Assembly (NCBI GenBank): GCA_903858085.1
Contig: CAIOHJ010000159.1
Location: 1 to 26,932, forward strand
Direction of reading: 5' to 3'
DNA length: 26,932 bases
DNA from: an uncultured Chloroflexota bacterium
GTDB taxonomy: Bacteria > Chloroflexota > Anaerolineae > Caldilineales > Caldilineaceae
Under the pieces are notes generated by a model. It saw only the letters and a list, made by a program, of their open reading frames with translations. It searched no databases and had not been told where the DNA came from. Below, in pieces: positions 25,732-26,932 of this stretch. A program made the translations under genes and the position numbers. Positions within the stretch are counted from its first letter, which is position 1. Every line of letters begins with the position of its first letter.

Positions 25732-26932
25732 CTATTGCAGCCAAAGATCCCGGAACACAAGACGCAGACCCGGGAAATGGCCCTGCAAACGCGTCGATGC
25801 AGCCTGCAAATAGGGCGCAAAATAGGGAATCAACACCCCCCCTTCTGTGCTGATCCGCTGTTGAATCTCTGCATAGAGTGTTTTGCGTTTTTCAAGGTCC
25901 AGCTCGGTTCGCCCAGCCGCCACCCACTCGTCGACCTGCGGATCCCCCCAACCACTTTCGTTGTAGGCACCGGTCGAAATGTACGCCAACGGCAAAATTG
26001 CGTCCGGCTCACTGAATGTCGGAAACCAAGAGGTAAAGAAGGGCACTTGCAGATAGGCTTCCGCGTAATAGGAGGCCCCCGGAACATTTTCAATGGTCAA
26101 CGTGATCCCAGCAGCTTTGAGCATTTCCTGAAGTGCAACCGCCGCAGCGTTCACACCAGGGCCGCCATCCATCAATTCAGAGGTGTGCAAGGTCAGCTCC
26201 AGACCCTCTGGGTAGCCAGCCTCCGCCAGCAGCGCTTTGGCTTTTTCCACATCGTAGGCCAGCGGTGCCACATTCGCCCAAAATGGGGAGCCCGGGTCGA
26301 TCGGCTGGTCGTTCCCAATCGAACCCCGCCCCTGCAGGATGGCCGCGACCAGGCCTGCCCGGTCCACCGCATGTTTGACAGCCTGACGGACACGCACATC
26401 GTCAAATGGTTTTTGGTCGACACGCATGGCAAACACCGGGTAGAGCCCCTGACGGCACTCCAACACAACAACATCGGCGGCACCTTCCAACAAGACCAGA
26501 TTTTCGCGTTCGACACTCTGGACCAGTTCAATCGACCCACTCATCAACGCCGCGATCTGCGTGGTGGCTTCTGGGATGATCAGCATCTGCAGCTCATCGA
26601 GATAAGGCCGCTCCGAATCCCAGTACTTCTCGTTGCGTTTGCCTACGATCCGTTCTCCTTGAACCCATTCTGCAACCAAAAACGGCCCTGTGCCAGCAGG
26701 TTCCTCGGCAAGCTGTTCGTCTGTACGGTCATGGGGCACAATCTTGAGTCCCTGTTGCCCCATGTTGTAGGGCCAGGTCACATTGGTGGATTTCAAATGG
26801 AATTCAACCGTAAAGTCGTCGACTACAACCAGTTGCTCGATGGCATCCAATCCGCTGACAACACCCTGAAAGGCTGGGTCGCGCAGACGGTTGAACGTGT
26901 GCTCGACATCTTTGGCAGTAAAAGGCGTACCA
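25732..26932 (-). CDS. ABC transporter substrate-binding protein, family 5 (partial)
   Basis: The C-terminal 400 or so residues of an extracytoplasmic peptide/oligopeptide binding protein (SBP_bac_5). The frame is open to the window edge, so the signal peptide and start lie beyond it. At the edge, TPFTAKDVEHTFNRLRDPAF is the conserved family motif, confirming that the frame continues. Further on, TGPFLVAEWVQGERIVGKRNEKYWD and DDVRVRQAVKHAVDRAGLV are also typical of OppA/DppA proteins. The internal TTG at 26850 is not a start. Ligand identity cannot be read from sequence. It is the first gene of the visible transporter operon. Confidence 0.94.
   Translation of the reverse strand, partial: GTPFTAKDVEHTFNRLRDPAFQGVVSGLDAIEQLVVVDDFTVEFHLKSTNVTWPYNMGQQGLKIVPHDRTDEQLAEEPAGTGPFLVAEWVQGERIVGKRNEKYWDSERPYLDELQMLIIPEATTQIAALMSGSIELVQSVERENLVLLEGAADVVVLECRQGLYPVFAMRVDQKPFDDVRVRQAVKHAVDRAGLVAAILQGRGSIGNDQPIDPGSPFWANVAPLAYDVEKAKALLAEAGYPEGLELTLHTSELMDGGPGVNAAAVALQEMLKAAGITLTIENVPGASYYAEAYLQVPFFTSWFPTFSEPDAILPLAYISTGAYNESGWGDPQVDEWVAAGRTELDLEKRKTLYAEIQQRISTEGGVLIPYFAPYLQAASTRLQGHFPGLRLVFRDLWLQ

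Overview
This 26.9 kb window is GC-rich bacterial chromosome, densely coding on both strands, with no rRNA, tRNA, CRISPR array, insertion sequence or phage gene that I can recognise. The gene repertoire suggests a member of the Chloroflexota, perhaps the Caldilineae/Anaerolineae. That repertoire includes a glycosyltransferase-like membrane protein fused to PA14 and NHL domains, an immune-inhibitor-A-like secreted metalloprotease, a nuclease with a lamin-tail domain, RecD2, and a split methylmalonyl-CoA mutase. The taxonomic call is inference from gene content, not from a marker gene.

Layout. (1) 1-1651, plus: a Nudix hydrolase followed 14 nt later by an extended-SDR sugar epimerase-like enzyme. 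(2) 1677-3528: a minus-strand coiled-coil protein of unknown function, a 391-nt divergent intergenic region with promoter-like elements, then a secreted two-repeat protein ending at a hairpin terminator. (3) 3672-8045, minus: a probable three-gene operon made of two half-size ABC exporters, whose sequences predict a heterodimer with one degenerate ATP site, and a HAD phosphatase. It is driven by a near-consensus promoter at 8203-8231. (4) 8369-9259, plus: an RNA-methyltransferase-like protein, transcribed divergently from the ABC operon. (5) 9266-10123, minus: a secreted thermonuclease with a lamin-tail domain.

(6) 10287-18390, plus: three genes coupled by 4-nt overlaps, namely a giant membrane/PA14/NHL protein, a lipoprotein metalloprotease and the helicase RecD2. 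(7) 18486-22987, plus: dnaX, ybaB/ebfC and recR, the conserved replication/repair cluster, followed by the large (catalytic) subunit of methylmalonyl-CoA mutase without its B12 domain. (8) 23013-26932, minus: the tail of a dipeptide/oligopeptide ABC importer (substrate-binding protein running off the window edge, then two permeases). Its last gene is a stand-alone PEP-synthase ATP-binding domain where ATPase genes would be usual.

Two transcription starts (10287 and 18486) look leaderless: a TATACT/TACACT -10 box ends 7-8 nt before the ATG. No single obvious defence or mobile system is present. The least ordinary items are the orphan PEP-synthase domain in the peptide-transporter operon, the fused and coupled 10287-18390 operon, and the secreted duplicated-domain protein with its upstream leader region.
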